A stretch of DNA of 64,000 nt from positions 40,137,279-40,201,278 of the forward strand of contig OZ038434.1 of the NCBI GenBank assembly GCA_964036275.1, in the 5' to 3' direction. The position numbers and the translations under genes were made by a program. Below the pieces are notes generated by a model. The model was given only the letters and a program-made list of their open reading frames with translations, ran no database searches and was not told the origin of the DNA. The stretch comes from Litoditis marina. Taxonomy: Eukaryota; Nematoda; Chromadorea; Rhabditida; Rhabditidae. Of this stretch, positions 37,005-49,858 are shown piece after piece; positions within the stretch are counted from its first letter, which is position 1, and each line of letters opens with the position of its first letter.

Positions 37005-40000
37005 GTTTTCTACAACTACTCCCCCTCTCCTTACCTGGTCCTGGCTCGGCTTCCGCTTCCTAGGCTGGTTGACGTAGTTCTCCGGTTCGATTACCTTCCT
37101 GATCGCACGGAACGTCTGACAGCCCTTCCTCAGACATCTGAATAGAATTAGATGATAAAACAAAAAAAAAACTATAAAAACATCTGCTATGCTGAACGCA
37201 GTTGTTGACCCTTGACAATCGAAGAAGTAAGGCGTGCCTATTCTACGAAACGAACCAGTTTTTCATCCCTTCTTCGTGAAAATTCATCAATTATATTCAA
37301 AAATAGTCAACAGTCGATTTTGACGAAAAGATGGGTATTTATTACATTTACCTGAATGTTCGACAACTCTTCTAGAATATGATAAGTTCCCACCTGCAGG
37401 CGGGATATTCCCTGATCTCCGACTTGTACTTGCTCTTTCGGCAATTTCGTGACTTTGCACCAAAAAGAAGGCAATTTTGGCCGTTTTTTTTCAAATTCTC
37501 ATTTTCAATTAACATTACTTCAGTATTACCTGTAGGCGGGATACTCCCTGATCTCCGACTTGTATTTGCTCTTTCGGAAGCAGATCTTCATGGGGAAATC
37601 GCACAAATGACATCGGATCTCGTCGGGAACCTCTCGCTGTTCGCCGTTGAACGAGACGATGTGACTCGTCACCGGAGATGCAGCGCCCGCTGAAAAATCA
37701 ATAACGATAATAATAAAAATATTAAAACTGGGAATGATAACAATCTCAATATCCATGAAAATAATATAACAAAACTGAGAATCTCAACATCCATGGAAAT
37801 AATATAACAAAACTGGGAATGATAATAATCTTTTAGGGCAACTGATAGGGCCGTGCCGTGAACGAGACAAATAGGGACCCGTGTTCTGGTTCAAGTGCGT
37901 AACTCACATGCTTCGCCAGTGCAGGAGATCAAACTACAAAAATGACGTCATCTATTATTATTTTTGTTCATGGCATAGACTCACAGGTTTCCCCCGTGCA
38001 GGTGGTGGCTGTGCTGATGACAGGCGTCTCCAGGGTGACTGGTCCCGCGGTGCGACACGGTCTACCTACAATAGAATATTCATTAAAACACATGATCAAA
38101 ATGAACGTATGAAGAGTGTTCGTGCTAAAAATTACGTTATCTACTCGGGTAACTCCGATGCCGGTTACTTGATTATCCACCTAGAGCATCGATGGTGAGC
38201 GGTCCGAACCCTTGGAGCTGGCTTCGCTCAACTGTCATTTCAATCCTGACTTAACCTCGGTAACCAGAAGGTTGCCGGAAACCAAAACCGCGTTACCTAA
38301 CCAGGTAGCCCAAAACCTCGGTTACTTGGTTACCCACCAATAGCATCAATCGTGAGTGGTCCCAGAGTGGGCGGGATGTAGGCACTCTTTGGGCCGGCTT
38401 CGGCCAACTCGCGCAGCCACGAAGAGAGTGACACTTCGGCCAGGGGAGGGGCGCGGGCCGGGCGGATGGTGAACTGGTGCGGCACGGGGCTGGGAGAGGA
38501 CGAGTTGACTGGAGACGGCTGCTTCGCCTGTGAATTGATAATAATAATAATAATAATTATTATTATTATTATGAATAAGGTGAGAGACTGAGAGGACGAG
38601 TCGTCCACAGAAGGTTGTTTTCTTGTTTCGCCTGAACAAGCAATAATACCAATAATACTGATATTGATATTTATTACACAAAACTGTAACACCGGTACAG
38701 AAGCTATCTTTCAACACTTCAAGGTCTTGGTTAACAAAAACTCGACTTGAAAATTTTCGAGTGAGAACTCGATAACTCGAAATTTTGAACTTGATTAACA
38801 ACCACAATGACGGGACTTTGCACGGTCCGGGGTTTCGGTTATTGAAAAAGGGTTACAAAAGTAACCGATTGGCCGAATTCGTATTCGTACCGCCACGACG
38901 AGACTCTGCACGGTCTTAGGCGTGGTTTCGGTTACTCAGAAGGGTTCCAAAAAGAGTCTAGTGCTAGTCTACACATAGTAACCGATTAGATAGATGCGTA
39001 CCGCAATGACGGGACTCTGCACGGTCTTCGGGGGCGAGTTGAGAGCGCTGAGAATCGAACAGGCGAGGGTGGTGCGGGGAATATAGGGACGGGGGCCCCG
39101 CGGGGGTTCCGCCGTATGCTGCAATGATCACATAATTATAGGAAGAATAACAATACTAGAATATAACATATAACATATTTAGGAGAAGGAATCAGTATTG
39201 CGCCCGGGTAATACATTAACTCAGGCGTTTAAAACCCAGCGCAAGTCGGCCAGTTCATTGAGGAAATCATGCGTATCGATTTCGTTGGGTATTACGCCTG
39301 CGTGAATCAATAATACGACAGTCATGTTTTCTTCACGGGCAGCATACGCCAGTGTAAATGAAGTGTTTTTTTTGCGAAATTGGTAGAAATAAATTCTGAA
39401 GTATTTGAAAAGCTTTTTGTCTGAAAAGGGAGAGCTATAGCACTTCGTGACTACAACTAAATCTGAACCATCTTTTTGAAGAAGTAAACTACAGACTACA
39501 TAAATACTTAATACGATTCCTACCTTCAGTGACGAGAGAGCATTGGCCAGGGAGGGATTGATGACGGAGAGGGAGGGTGGCGGCTCGTGGACAACGCGTC
39601 GCGCCCCGCGCAAACCAATCGGCTGCGAGCCGGCAGGTTGCCAGCTGCGACTGCCCGAAGAGATGCCGATTACTGAAAGACGAACAGTTATAGAGATGAA
39701 CCAGATTGTAGTTCGGTTCGGTTGTAGTTTAACATCCATACTCACTAATCTCGAACGAGCAACAAGGGAATCACACTACTAACGAGCGGAAGAGATCCCG
39801 ATTACTGAAAGAGCGCGTTATCGCTCATCTTCAAGATTGAGTTGTAGTGGTCATAAAAAGCACCTCAATACACGAATATGCAATCGAGATAATGCTCGTG
39901 ATTCAACTTAAAGCAGGACGATTATGTGGTCCAATCGCCACGCTTCAGTCCTTTAAACTGCAATACATTTTTCAATGACAGTTTAAAGGACCGTTGACAC

Positions 40001-42511
40001 GGGATTGGTCCACATAATCGTCTTTCTTTAACACTGAGATAAAACAAAACATGTAGACTGAAGCGTATTAAGTGATCAACTAACTATTATTAATAAATTA
40101 GAACTATCTAAACTGACCGGAAGGTTTTCCTCGCGTCACGGTCACTTTGCTGTTGCAGAAGAGAGCTGAAATCATCGACTAAACATTAACTCATACTCAA
40201 ACCATTTTTGGCACACCGCCATGAGCTAATGTTTACTTCCAAATAAATCTTACCTGTAATCGACTTATCCGAACAGGATTATGGTATTTGGGTGTTGATG
40301 ATTTTGCTTTTTATACTCGAGTTCGTTTCAATTTGGATTCTTTCAATTCTTCCAAACTTCACATTTTCCCTAGATAGAACAGAAATAGATAGTCTACTGA
40401 ACGCAGCCAATCAAGTTATAAACTGTCGATAACTGAGCTTGAAACAGAAAACTAATCTTTCTGATGTCTGGTTTTTTCTGATGAGTGAATGCCATATTCT
40501 GTATTCTCTGAAATGTGATTATAAAATATTCGTTCGTACCTGGTGTTTCATGAGTTAGGACAACCCTCTTCAGTTCTGGTGGGGGCGTGCCGTCCTTTAT
40601 GGCCTGATCTACCGAAGATAGATCAAGAGAAAGAGCGCGTGATATCTGAAATACAAAATATATAAAAAAATAATAATGCAATTGAAATGATCTTGAGTAT
40701 AGTAAGGCTTAAGGAATCAATATCCTGATGGCCTAATGCCATAATATTTATCGTGTTCAGGTAACTTGATTACAGTACAGGCACGAATTTTAGTTGACTA
40801 ATATCAGCTAATATCAGATACAGTACCATCATTACTAACTCCCCATCTTTCATCGTCAACTATCTGTAGTCAAGCCAAAATCTCAATGAATCAGAGAGAT
40901 CGCTTATGTGCACGCTTGTTAGGCATATACCAGTAAAGTTGTCCAAATAGTCAGAAAAAATCGAAAAACACACTAGTTTTTTGCTGAAAACGGCATAATT
41001 TCTTTTATTTTGGTAGGAAATCATCAATTTTCACGTGTTTGAAGCTAAAAACGGACTACTTTTTATCGCTTAGTCGAACCTTACTGGTGGTTGTTATTAG
41101 GGCTTAGGGAAAAGGAAGCCCGTTTTCGAACATCAGACCATTTAGACAATGTTACTGGGGAGTTGTAGTGGGTGACAGTAACCAGATTCTACTGAGGTGG
41201 TCCGAAAATCTTTTCACTTAAATCGGGAGAACCGGTCTTCTTCCGATGTAAAAACATGGATTATCAAGACAATGATGAAACAAAGAGGTCGTTTTTGTGA
41301 GATAGTCACACCTCACTGATGTGTGGTTGTCACCTTTATACAGAAAAATAACGCATCTCACAATTGAAACTAGTAGAACTCTTCTATTTTACATCCTAAA
41401 TAGGCGTATGTAACACCAGGCCGACTCTGTTGTGCACAAAAATATAATGAAAATCAGGAGTTTCATCTGAATGACTAAACTGATAGCTGGTCGAAAACTG
41501 AGGTTTTCCACAGTAAAGTTCGACAATTATTGAAATTGGGGTAGATTAAAATCATGATTTTGAAGAAAATTAGGTGAATCAATGAACCATTCAACAAATT
41601 CGCCCTACGTTTGATGTAACCGTAACTTACTTCTCCCTGCGATAGGTTATCCTGGTTCTGTGATTGTTCATATGAATCCTCTTCTTCCTGCTTCACAACT
41701 GGATCGCACGTAGACGTTTGCTTCTGGTCGGCAGCATTACCCATGTTGAACATCTAGAAACAGCAGATAAGTAAACAAAATAAACAGACTATAATATAAA
41801 AACTGATATTTTGAATATAATTTACTCTTCAAGTACGTATTAACAGGTATTCAGAACTCAGATCACGGGATTAATGAAAGAGCAATACGCTGAAATTCGA
41901 ACCAATAATAAGTCCCCAAAATTTCAAGGGGGGTTGAGCAAAAATACTTTATAACTTTGAGTAAAAAAAATAAGAACTAAGAATGAGTGAGAGAACATGA
42001 ATGTTACAGATTTTAGGCCACTGAGATCGATAGGCAACGAAATTTCATATTTCGTGTGCGCGGGAGCAGGCAGCTGGAGCGCGTTTCCGACTGCTCAAAC
42101 TACAACCCTCGCCCCAACGTTAAAAGATACAACAAAACACTATTACGGCCCTAATGACATGCGAAAAACATAGAAAACCACATATGCCATACTGCCGTGA
42201 AGTTTGTGTTTGGAAAAGTGCAACTTTTTCGGAAAAAATAAGCCAAAAATGTCAATTTCTGCTCTAAATGTTGTATTTGTAGTTTGATCGGAATCGCGCG
42301 GCAGTTCACGCCTGTCTGATCCGAAAAACCTCTCGATACGCTCATTTTCTTGTTGATCGCTGCCAAAGAGTGCTGTCTCTTTATGTCATCATCATTTCTA
42401 CTCATTTTTCGCCGAATTTTCAAACTTAACAATATATTTATTGTCTCGGTCATTTCGCTCAGCCTTTAATATATTCACGGGTAACTAGTGATACAATCTT
42501 CAATCTTTAGT

Positions 42512-42552
<41 letters not shown>

Positions 42553-44892
42553 AAAACACTAATAATAATAACTGTATTCCAGAGTACCATCTAACCGACT
42601 AACCCCCCAATAGGCCAACATGACCGACCGAGATCAGCTGGAACAGAGTAGACAGATGCAGCTAAGCGCTATCGTGAGTTTGTGCCATTCAGCTACTTTC
42701 ATAGGTAGTTGGACTTCCCTGACAGAACAGAGAGAAAATTTTCACTGAAATTTCTGAGAGAAAGTAGGGGGAAAATCGGGGTAGATCAGGGATAATTCAG
42801 GGTGATTTCCCAGTAATTTCCCAGCACTTACTTTGACATTTTTGGTAGGGAAATACCAGAGGTATTTCAGGGATATGTACGGGATATTATAGAGCAATCA
42901 TTACCAGGGATGTGGCGGGGAGAAAACAGCGATTTCGCGCGCGGCGCACCAGAGTAGCTGGCTCGATCAGCTGTTCTGCACACATTAGAGCCAACCCGTA
43001 CTAGATACGGCGCACCGCCAGACGTGGCTGGCCGCCGTTTGTCGTTTCACTCAGAGTTTGAAATCGTTTCATATATGATTTATAATGGATGAGTACTTAA
43101 TTATTAACTGCAGGTTAATAAATTAAAGTGAAAATTTACATCATGTTTTTGATATTGTCTTTTAGATAATGAAACAAATGTTTAATTTCTAAAATATTCG
43201 TTTGTATTATGTTCTGAAGCAACCCGTAATTTCTCTCTTCCCTCACTGAGATTTCTCTGATTTCACCCAGAAATTCCTCTGTTTTCTCCCTGTCTTAGCA
43301 GGGGCCAGACCGCGGTTTGGCCCCTGCTAAAACAGGGGTGGTTTCGGGGTGAAACAGAGAAATGTCAGGGGTGAACAGAATCCAGTGTTGTGACCTCGGT
43401 TACTTTACCATCGGTTATTTTAGTTAACCTCGGTTAGTTTTGTGGTTCCCTATAATTTGCTGGTGTCGGAATAAAAGTTGATCGTATTGAAATGAAACAA
43501 AGGATAGTTTTCGTAGAATAGTCGACTTCATTTTAACAAAGTTTGGACAGAACATTTAACTTATATAAACTAGAAAAGCCTCTTAGTTCTCTACTCGTAT
43601 TTCAGCACCGGTCGCGTATCCGTTCAGTATTTACCTTCTTCAACTAAAATTGAGAAACTTTTGAAATGAAACTAGTTTTTAAAATAAATAAGATAAAACG
43701 TTCTACATTTCGATTCCAGCACCAGTCGCGCACCATAGTTGTTAGATAATTAACTTTTCAACTAAATTTGAATAACTTTTTGAATAAAATTATTTTTGCC
43801 TAGAAAATATACTTCTATATTCTCGTATTCCAGCACCAGTCGCGCACCATTGAGAGCCGCCATCGAGCCCTTTCGTTCTCCAGTTTCTACGCAAATAATG
43901 GAAGTGATTCGGACGAAAGTGTCGCTAGTGGAATGTAGGTTTTTTGGAGAATAATTCTTGATTGCTCGATTCCGCTGGACACATGCGATAGTCACATTTT
44001 ACCGCATTGTCCGGCTAGACGAAAAATTCAAAGTTTCAGATGAATTCTATATTCTACCTTTCTGGTTACTCTAGTCTCATAAGATAAGTTGTTAGACAAT
44101 ATAAGATTTTAGCCTGAACAAAACTTGACACTTTCAGATGAATTATACCTTTCTGTTTACTATATTCGTCTCGAAGGTTATAAATTTTCAGCCTAGTCAC
44201 AAGTTGATACTTGTACATAAAAACTAAAGCAGCATCCTTCGTTTCCAGTTACTCTATTAGTCATAAAAGTTATACATTTTGAGCCTAGTCCCTACGTCCC
44301 TAGTCGAAAGTTGATACTTCTAGATAAGAAAGAACATTATTATTATTTGTTGTTATTATGGTTTTTTCAGTAGCCGCGCGGCGTCTATGGCTGCCGACTA
44401 CCCGGTGGATTCTCACGGAAAACGGCTGGCTCCTGACACCCTGCGGGCAGCCGAGGCAACTATCGGAAAGGACTTTCGCAAGAAGGTCAAGAAGATCGCC
44501 ACCAAAAAGTAGGTAAACCGGATGAACATACTAGTGAAGTTGTTCGAAAAGTCAGAACAACTCAAAAAGCTGGTTTATTATGCCATAATTGGGGTTGCTG
44601 ATTGGCTGATTTTTTTAAATGCAACATCAAGGGTGGTATATCCCAGTTATCGGTTATTACGCGGGGACTTAAGTATATAACTTTCCAGCTCAAGGTCCAG
44701 AAGATTGTCATCAAGAAGTGCTAAATACCCTAGTTATATCATTCATTATGATTTCCACTTTCTTGGCCGATTTTCGAAACAACTTACCGATAGAAGCAGT
44801 TCGTTGTGTGTGAAGTTGACCTCATCTTCTACGACCTCTTCTTTGATGACAATGTCCGTTTGCAACGTTTGAATGGGCCGTAGCTTCACCAT
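34257..44892 (-). CDS. Probable nuclear protein with Cys-rich motif, unknown family (580 aa)
   Basis: Seventeen exons join in phase: 44788-44892, 41631-41753, 40540-40645, 40118-40165, 39524-39672, 39002-39118, 38338-38527, 37985-38065, 37530-37689, 37035-37137, 36562-36668, 35871-35966, 35340-35433, 35224-35283, 35028-35083, 34561-34660, 34257-34304. I do not recognise the family. Seen: CHLC then KICF and YRCLRKGC (Cys at about 333, 336, 343, 361, 366, a possible zinc site), a basic PRKRKP stretch (about 385-390), three possible SUMO-acceptor sites (IKEE, VKQE, IKEE), and Ser/Pro/Thr-rich ends, which together suggest a chromatin or transcription factor. The ATG at 44892 follows ATTCCAGA. The exon at 41753 also starts with ATG right after a TTTCTAG, so a shorter isoform is possible. 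The donors at 35871 (GTTAGT) and 35224 (GTGCAC) are weak, and the last bases of those exons are uncertain. Confidence 0.78.
34848..34965. mobile_element. GTAGTTTGATC palindromic element
   Basis: GTTGTAGTTTG at the left is inverted to GATCAAACTACAAAC at the right. Same family as the elements near 16540-16610, 22885-22965, 33105-33175, 55895-56000, 60480-60545 and 62640-62755. All are non-coding and mostly intronic. Confidence 0.7.
36969..37002. repeat. (TC)n microsatellite
   Basis: About 17 TC units, beside the donor side of the exon at 37035-37137. Confidence 0.95.
37390..37442 (-). repeat. Echo of the zinc-motif exon end (exon 9 of the minus-strand nuclear-protein gene)
   Basis: On minus, the last ~48 nt of exon 37530-37689 (FRKSKYKSEIREYPAY) and its donor are repeated with very few mismatches, mostly synonymous, 136 bp downstream. 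The copied donor is intact (CTGCAG then GTGGGA). Confidence 0.8.
38159..38240 (-). repeat. Echo of exon 7 end plus intron flank in the minus-strand nuclear-protein gene
   Basis: Repeats the end of exon 38338-38527 (GPLTIDAI region), the donor GTGG and the adjoining intron GGTTACC/CGGTTACTTG, offset 157 bp, with more mismatches and small gaps. Confidence 0.65.
38801..38920 (-). repeat. Two echoes of exon 6 donor end of the minus-strand nuclear-protein gene
   Basis: Copies at about 38801-38832 and 38888-38920 match 39000-39033 (minus strand CCGTGCAGAGTCCCGTCATT region). Offsets from the source are about 199 and 111 bp. Confidence 0.65.
39908..40031. mobile_element. TTAA-flanked palindromic MITE
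   Basis: TTAAAGCAGGACGATTATG to CATAATCGTCTTTCTTTAA, near-perfect inverted halves, in an intron of the minus-strand nuclear-protein gene. Confidence 0.85.
42513..42549. repeat. (AT)n microsatellite
   Basis: A run of about 18 AT units, 70 bp upstream of the start codon of the pseudophosphatase gene. Confidence 0.95.
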
Positions 44893-47800
44893 TCTGGAAT
44901 GATCATAACATTTATAGTGACAGTGAAACATACAAGTAAAACAACAGCAAATTGTGACTTTTCTTCAAATGGTGCAAGTTTTTTTCATGTAAATATAGCA
45001 AGTGATAGGTGAAAAATGGAAGTATGAGATAAGTAAAGTAAATCTCGAAGATTCAGTTGGTAGCTTCGTAGTTTAGAATGAGAGAATATATTCAAGCTAA
45101 TCTGAGTGTCATATAATAGTTTATATTGGAACATTGGAACAAGTCAATCAATAAATGCACGACCTACACCAAGAAATGTCAATTTATAATGTAAATGGTA
45201 TCGGAGAGGTCACGGTGAAAGAGACGTAGAGATGGTTAGAGAGTTAGAGCGTTAGAGATCAGAAATCTAGATTGATTGGGAGACGTTCAGAGGGCAGATA
45301 TACTTCGTACAGTATGTTAAACTTTTGAGGACTTTTTCTTTGGAACATTTAGAATTTAGAATAACTGAATGTCTTCATCATCACAGGAGGGATTCCACGG
45401 TCCGCTGACCGGGGGACCCTTAACTATTTAACAGACTGGACGAGAGGGGACCTATAACTATTTGACATTTTACCCATTTTCGTGCCACTGAATTAGAGAG
45501 GGACCTATAACTTTTCGACTTTTCGTATTTTTCCGCGGGAGGGATCATTAACTCTTTAGCCCCCTAACCACGACTATCCCACATATGTTCATCATGATCA
45601 TGAGGAGTACTAACTTAATATTGTTGATATGGAGAAAAGAAAAGAGGAGGGAAAGGAATCATGCTATTTAACTTCTAGACACATTTTGTTCGTATTCGTG
45701 ATACTCTCTGCTCAACATAAGTGCAGCTGAGAACAAAATTGCAAGTGAAGTTACATTATCAAATTACAACCTTATAATTTACGGCGTTTCTGTACAGTTA
45801 CCTAAATCACGAGTAGTTATGCGAGACGGCAAATCGATTGCAGCCAACTGAGAGCAATAGGCAAGCAAGCGGCTACAAAGTGAAGAGAGCACGGCGGTCA
45901 AGGAGACGCAGACAGTTAGAGCATTGCGTCTCTTTGGGTCTCACGCTATTGAGAAAAGGGGAATCAGGCACGAGGTCGAAAATTGGTGTTGCTGGTTGCT
46001 ACATTGAGGCAAAACGAGATGTACTAGTGAACGAGTTGAAAAGTGAATTCATGAATGATATTATATACTCTGCCCTCGTAGATACAGTGCTTATTTGGAC
46101 TTTAACTAATGGTGGTCTTCCTTTCTCTTGAAAAATAGACATAACTACTTTACTAAACGGTAGTATGAAGCTGTGAAGAGTATAGAATCTAGTTTAAAGG
46201 GTATAATAAAGATTATTGGATTTGGAAGAAAATGAAAAGAGACACTACTAGTGTTGGCTCCAGAAACGACCATACTGCTTCAGAAATCATGAAGTACGGT
46301 AAGATCATGAGGTCTGAATGTCGAATTGGTCTAGAGCAGTTGCAAATGGCGGAACAGTATTGATAGATCAAAGAAAGATAATACGCTACGCGACCGCTCC
46401 GCTAGTCGTCTGTGCCAAATAATGAACGCAGCAGGTCAAACCAAAAAAGGAGATAAGCAACAGAGCAGTGGGAACGTAAGGAATATAGGCCAACTGGGGA
46501 CTTGGGGAGTTGAGATAATGAGGGTAAGGTTAATTGGCTAATTGAATATTGGGTAAGTATATAGGTAAGATATTGTACTTGTCGAATGAGCCATGTGAAG
46601 ATTAGGAACTAACTAGGTATATTTTTTACAATCACATAGTGAACATACTAGTAAATGAGCTGATATTTAAGCTGTTTAACGGGGAGCTCAAAATCTGATC
46701 AGACTCAATATGAACTTGAAAAAGGAAATGAAATAAACAACTAGTTAGATTGCCTCACCAGAAACTGGTAAATAAAAGTGTTGCATAAACAAGAAATGCG
46801 GGCTTTCGGTCTTTGTGTCAACAACTAAATCGGGCGCGAAAAGCAGGCGAGACAGAGGAAAAGGTTATTCGAAGTTACCTTGATCCGTTATTGACTAGTT
46901 TATATCATTACGACTTGTTTAGCAAAATATATCGATAGAAATCGTTATTTTGATAAAAATCTAGTAATTTTTTTTATTTCTATAAACGAAAGTTTTTTTT
47001 CGTTTAATACTACTGAAAAATGGTAATAAAACATCGAGAATTGATAAAAGAAAGAGAACAAGTGTTGACACGAAGACCACCCAAGAAGGAATGGCGACTT
47101 TTACTGGTTGGGTGGTAGGTCATCATGGGGGGCGGGCCGGGGCGGGAGACGCCTGCATTGTGCATGGTGGTGGCATAATCGATCGATAAAGCGCAGCAGA
47201 TCACACCAGGGCCAGCCTCCATAATGCCCCTCTCTCTCTTTGTGACATAAAAGGAAGAAACTAATGGGATCGGGACGAACAGCGAAACTAAATAGTTGAA
47301 ACATGCTAAGATAGTAAGATAATAGACCGTATGTTAACATTAGGTTTGAATTGGTTTGTATTAGGGAGGAAACTTGCGTTATTACACTTTTAAATCTTGA
47401 ATGAGGTGATGAAGCTTTAGGGTACTAAAGTCTTGCTCAGTTTTGCAGATTTGTCAGAATCTAGTAAACTGGATTTCGGAAGTGCTGTCTGTGCGTGTAC
47501 AAAATACGACACACCGAATTTGCGTCTCCAATCACTGGATTCTGTTCACCCCTGACATTTCTCTGTTTCACCCCGAAACCACCCCTGTTTTAACAGGGGC
47601 CAAACCGCGGTATGGCCCCTGCTACGACAGGGAGAAAACTGAGGAATTTCTGGGGGAAATCAGAGAAATCTCAGTGATGAAAGAGGGAAATTACGGGTTG
47701 CTTCAGAACATAATATAAACGAATATTTTAGAAAATAAACATTTTTTTCATTATCCAAAAGACAATATCAAAAACATTTTGTTAATTTTTACTTTAATTT

Positions 47801-49795
47801 ATCAACCCTGCAGTTAATAATTAAGTACTCTTCCATTATAAATCATATATGATACGATTTCAAACTCAGAGTGAAACGACAAACGGCGGCCAGGCACGTC
47901 TGGCGGTGCGCCGTATCTAGTACGGGTTGCTCCTATGTGTGCAGAACAGCTGATCGAGCCAGCTACTCTGGTGCGCCGCGCGCGAAATCGCTGTTTTCTC
48001 CCCGCCACATCCCTGCTAATGATTGCTCTATAATATCCCGTACATGTCCCTGAAATACCTCCGGTATTTCCCTACTAAAAATGTCAAAGTAAGTGCTGGG
48101 AAATTACCGGGAAATCACCCTGAATTATCCCTGATCTACCCCGATTTTCCCCCTACTTTCTCTCAGAAATTTCAGTGAAAATTTTCTCTCTGTTCTGTCA
48201 GGGAAGTCCAACTACCTATGATCAAAAATATTTGGGCGCGAAACTACCGTAATTCAAATGTTTAACTACTGTACTTATGAACTCTCCATTTTCTGGCAGC
48301 TTTTCGCTTGTTTGATCACTTGTTTAATGGGATTAATGCAAATTATTGAATAGTTAATGATTGCTCACACCTTCATACCTATTATCACTGCAGATTTGGC
48401 GGTTCTAATTAATTATCACGTATCTTGACGGAAAAAAGAGCCTAATAACAATTATAATCTAGTTACTTATCTATATTCACCTTTATCTATTCTATATTCA
48501 CCTTTATCTATAGTTGGGATCAAAATCGAGATCACAAATACATTTTTGAACTGGTCCTCATATCGAAAAACTGACAAGCATTTTACACTAAGCTGTAACT
48601 GAACAAAATTAAGTGTTCATGTGTCCATTGCATGTTTCAAAAGTTCACGGGTACTAATAAGCCCCTTGAGGCTATATGGCCAATCGCTGATCGTCTTTCG
48701 CTCTGAACCAGATAACTTGTGAAAACCAGTTTATCCTTGTTTAGGGTCGGTTGGGTTCAACATAACCGAAAGTTGCCTTTAATTTGTTAAAGATCTCAAA
48801 TCAACTGGTGGTAAAATCAACCCTTTGATAAGGAATATATTAGAGCGCAGAATTTCCGCACAAATTTTGAAGCTGGTTGGAGAGAATGTGCGTATTCAAA
48901 TTGCAACACTATGATAAAAACAGCACGTACATGTTATGATTCATGGACAACACTAATGCGGTAATCGCTCATTTTTATTATTACATCTAAGTTTGCAAAT
49001 AAACTCAATACAATAGTCTGCGCAGCCCATATTAGAAAACCTCGTGTAACGAAACTTCGTTTGAAGAAATTTATTTTCCATTCGATAGCTATATAAGAAT
49101 ATAGGATGTTCTTTGAAAAGGATGGGAAACAGGGAAACGCTTCTGTATACTTTGCAAACTCGGTTCATGTTTATTCGAAACTGCTTATTCACATATTCAC
49201 TTTAACCCGTCAATATTCGATATCTTGACAAATCAACATTCCCTTGTTGAAAATCATTCAATATTCAGGATTGCAAATGAAAATAAGCATAAAATTGCAT
49301 AAAATTGCAATGTTCTTAAGTACCGTAGTTAAATATTTGAATTACGGTAGTTTCGCGCCCAAATTATTTTTACTGAAGGCGCAAATTTGGTGTGTCGTAT
49401 TTTGTACACGCACAGCTGTCAGCTAAGCTGCTATACTAGTAATAGCGAGTGATAATGACCATACACTTAGACATGAGACAAGATGTTTGATGGAAAACGG
49501 AATTAAACACCCGAAAAAGTAGATCAAAAAGTGAATATGATTTCGGCTTACGGTAGCAGCCAGCTTTTTAACGTAACTTCACGTATTCAGCTGATGCGCG
49601 GCAAAAGCAGTGCTCTAGTTCTTCCTTCTGAAATTATCTATTTATATTGATCTATTTCAAACTTCAAACTTGGTAGCATCGTTCATTGTTTATTCATCAG
49701 GGCTGCCGACGACAGTGGAAATTCTGACGATTTCCTGGAAGACGCCAGAAGTGTGCCGCGGAACCAGCGCAAGCACAATGGCGTAAGTTCATTTG

Positions 49796-49858
<63 letters not shown>

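Noticed and set aside
45838..46131. 97-codon plus-strand frame with RRSRRRRQ
   Set aside because: It overlaps a GAGACGCAG repeat fragment, has no splice evidence and lies in the intron of the pseudophosphatase gene.
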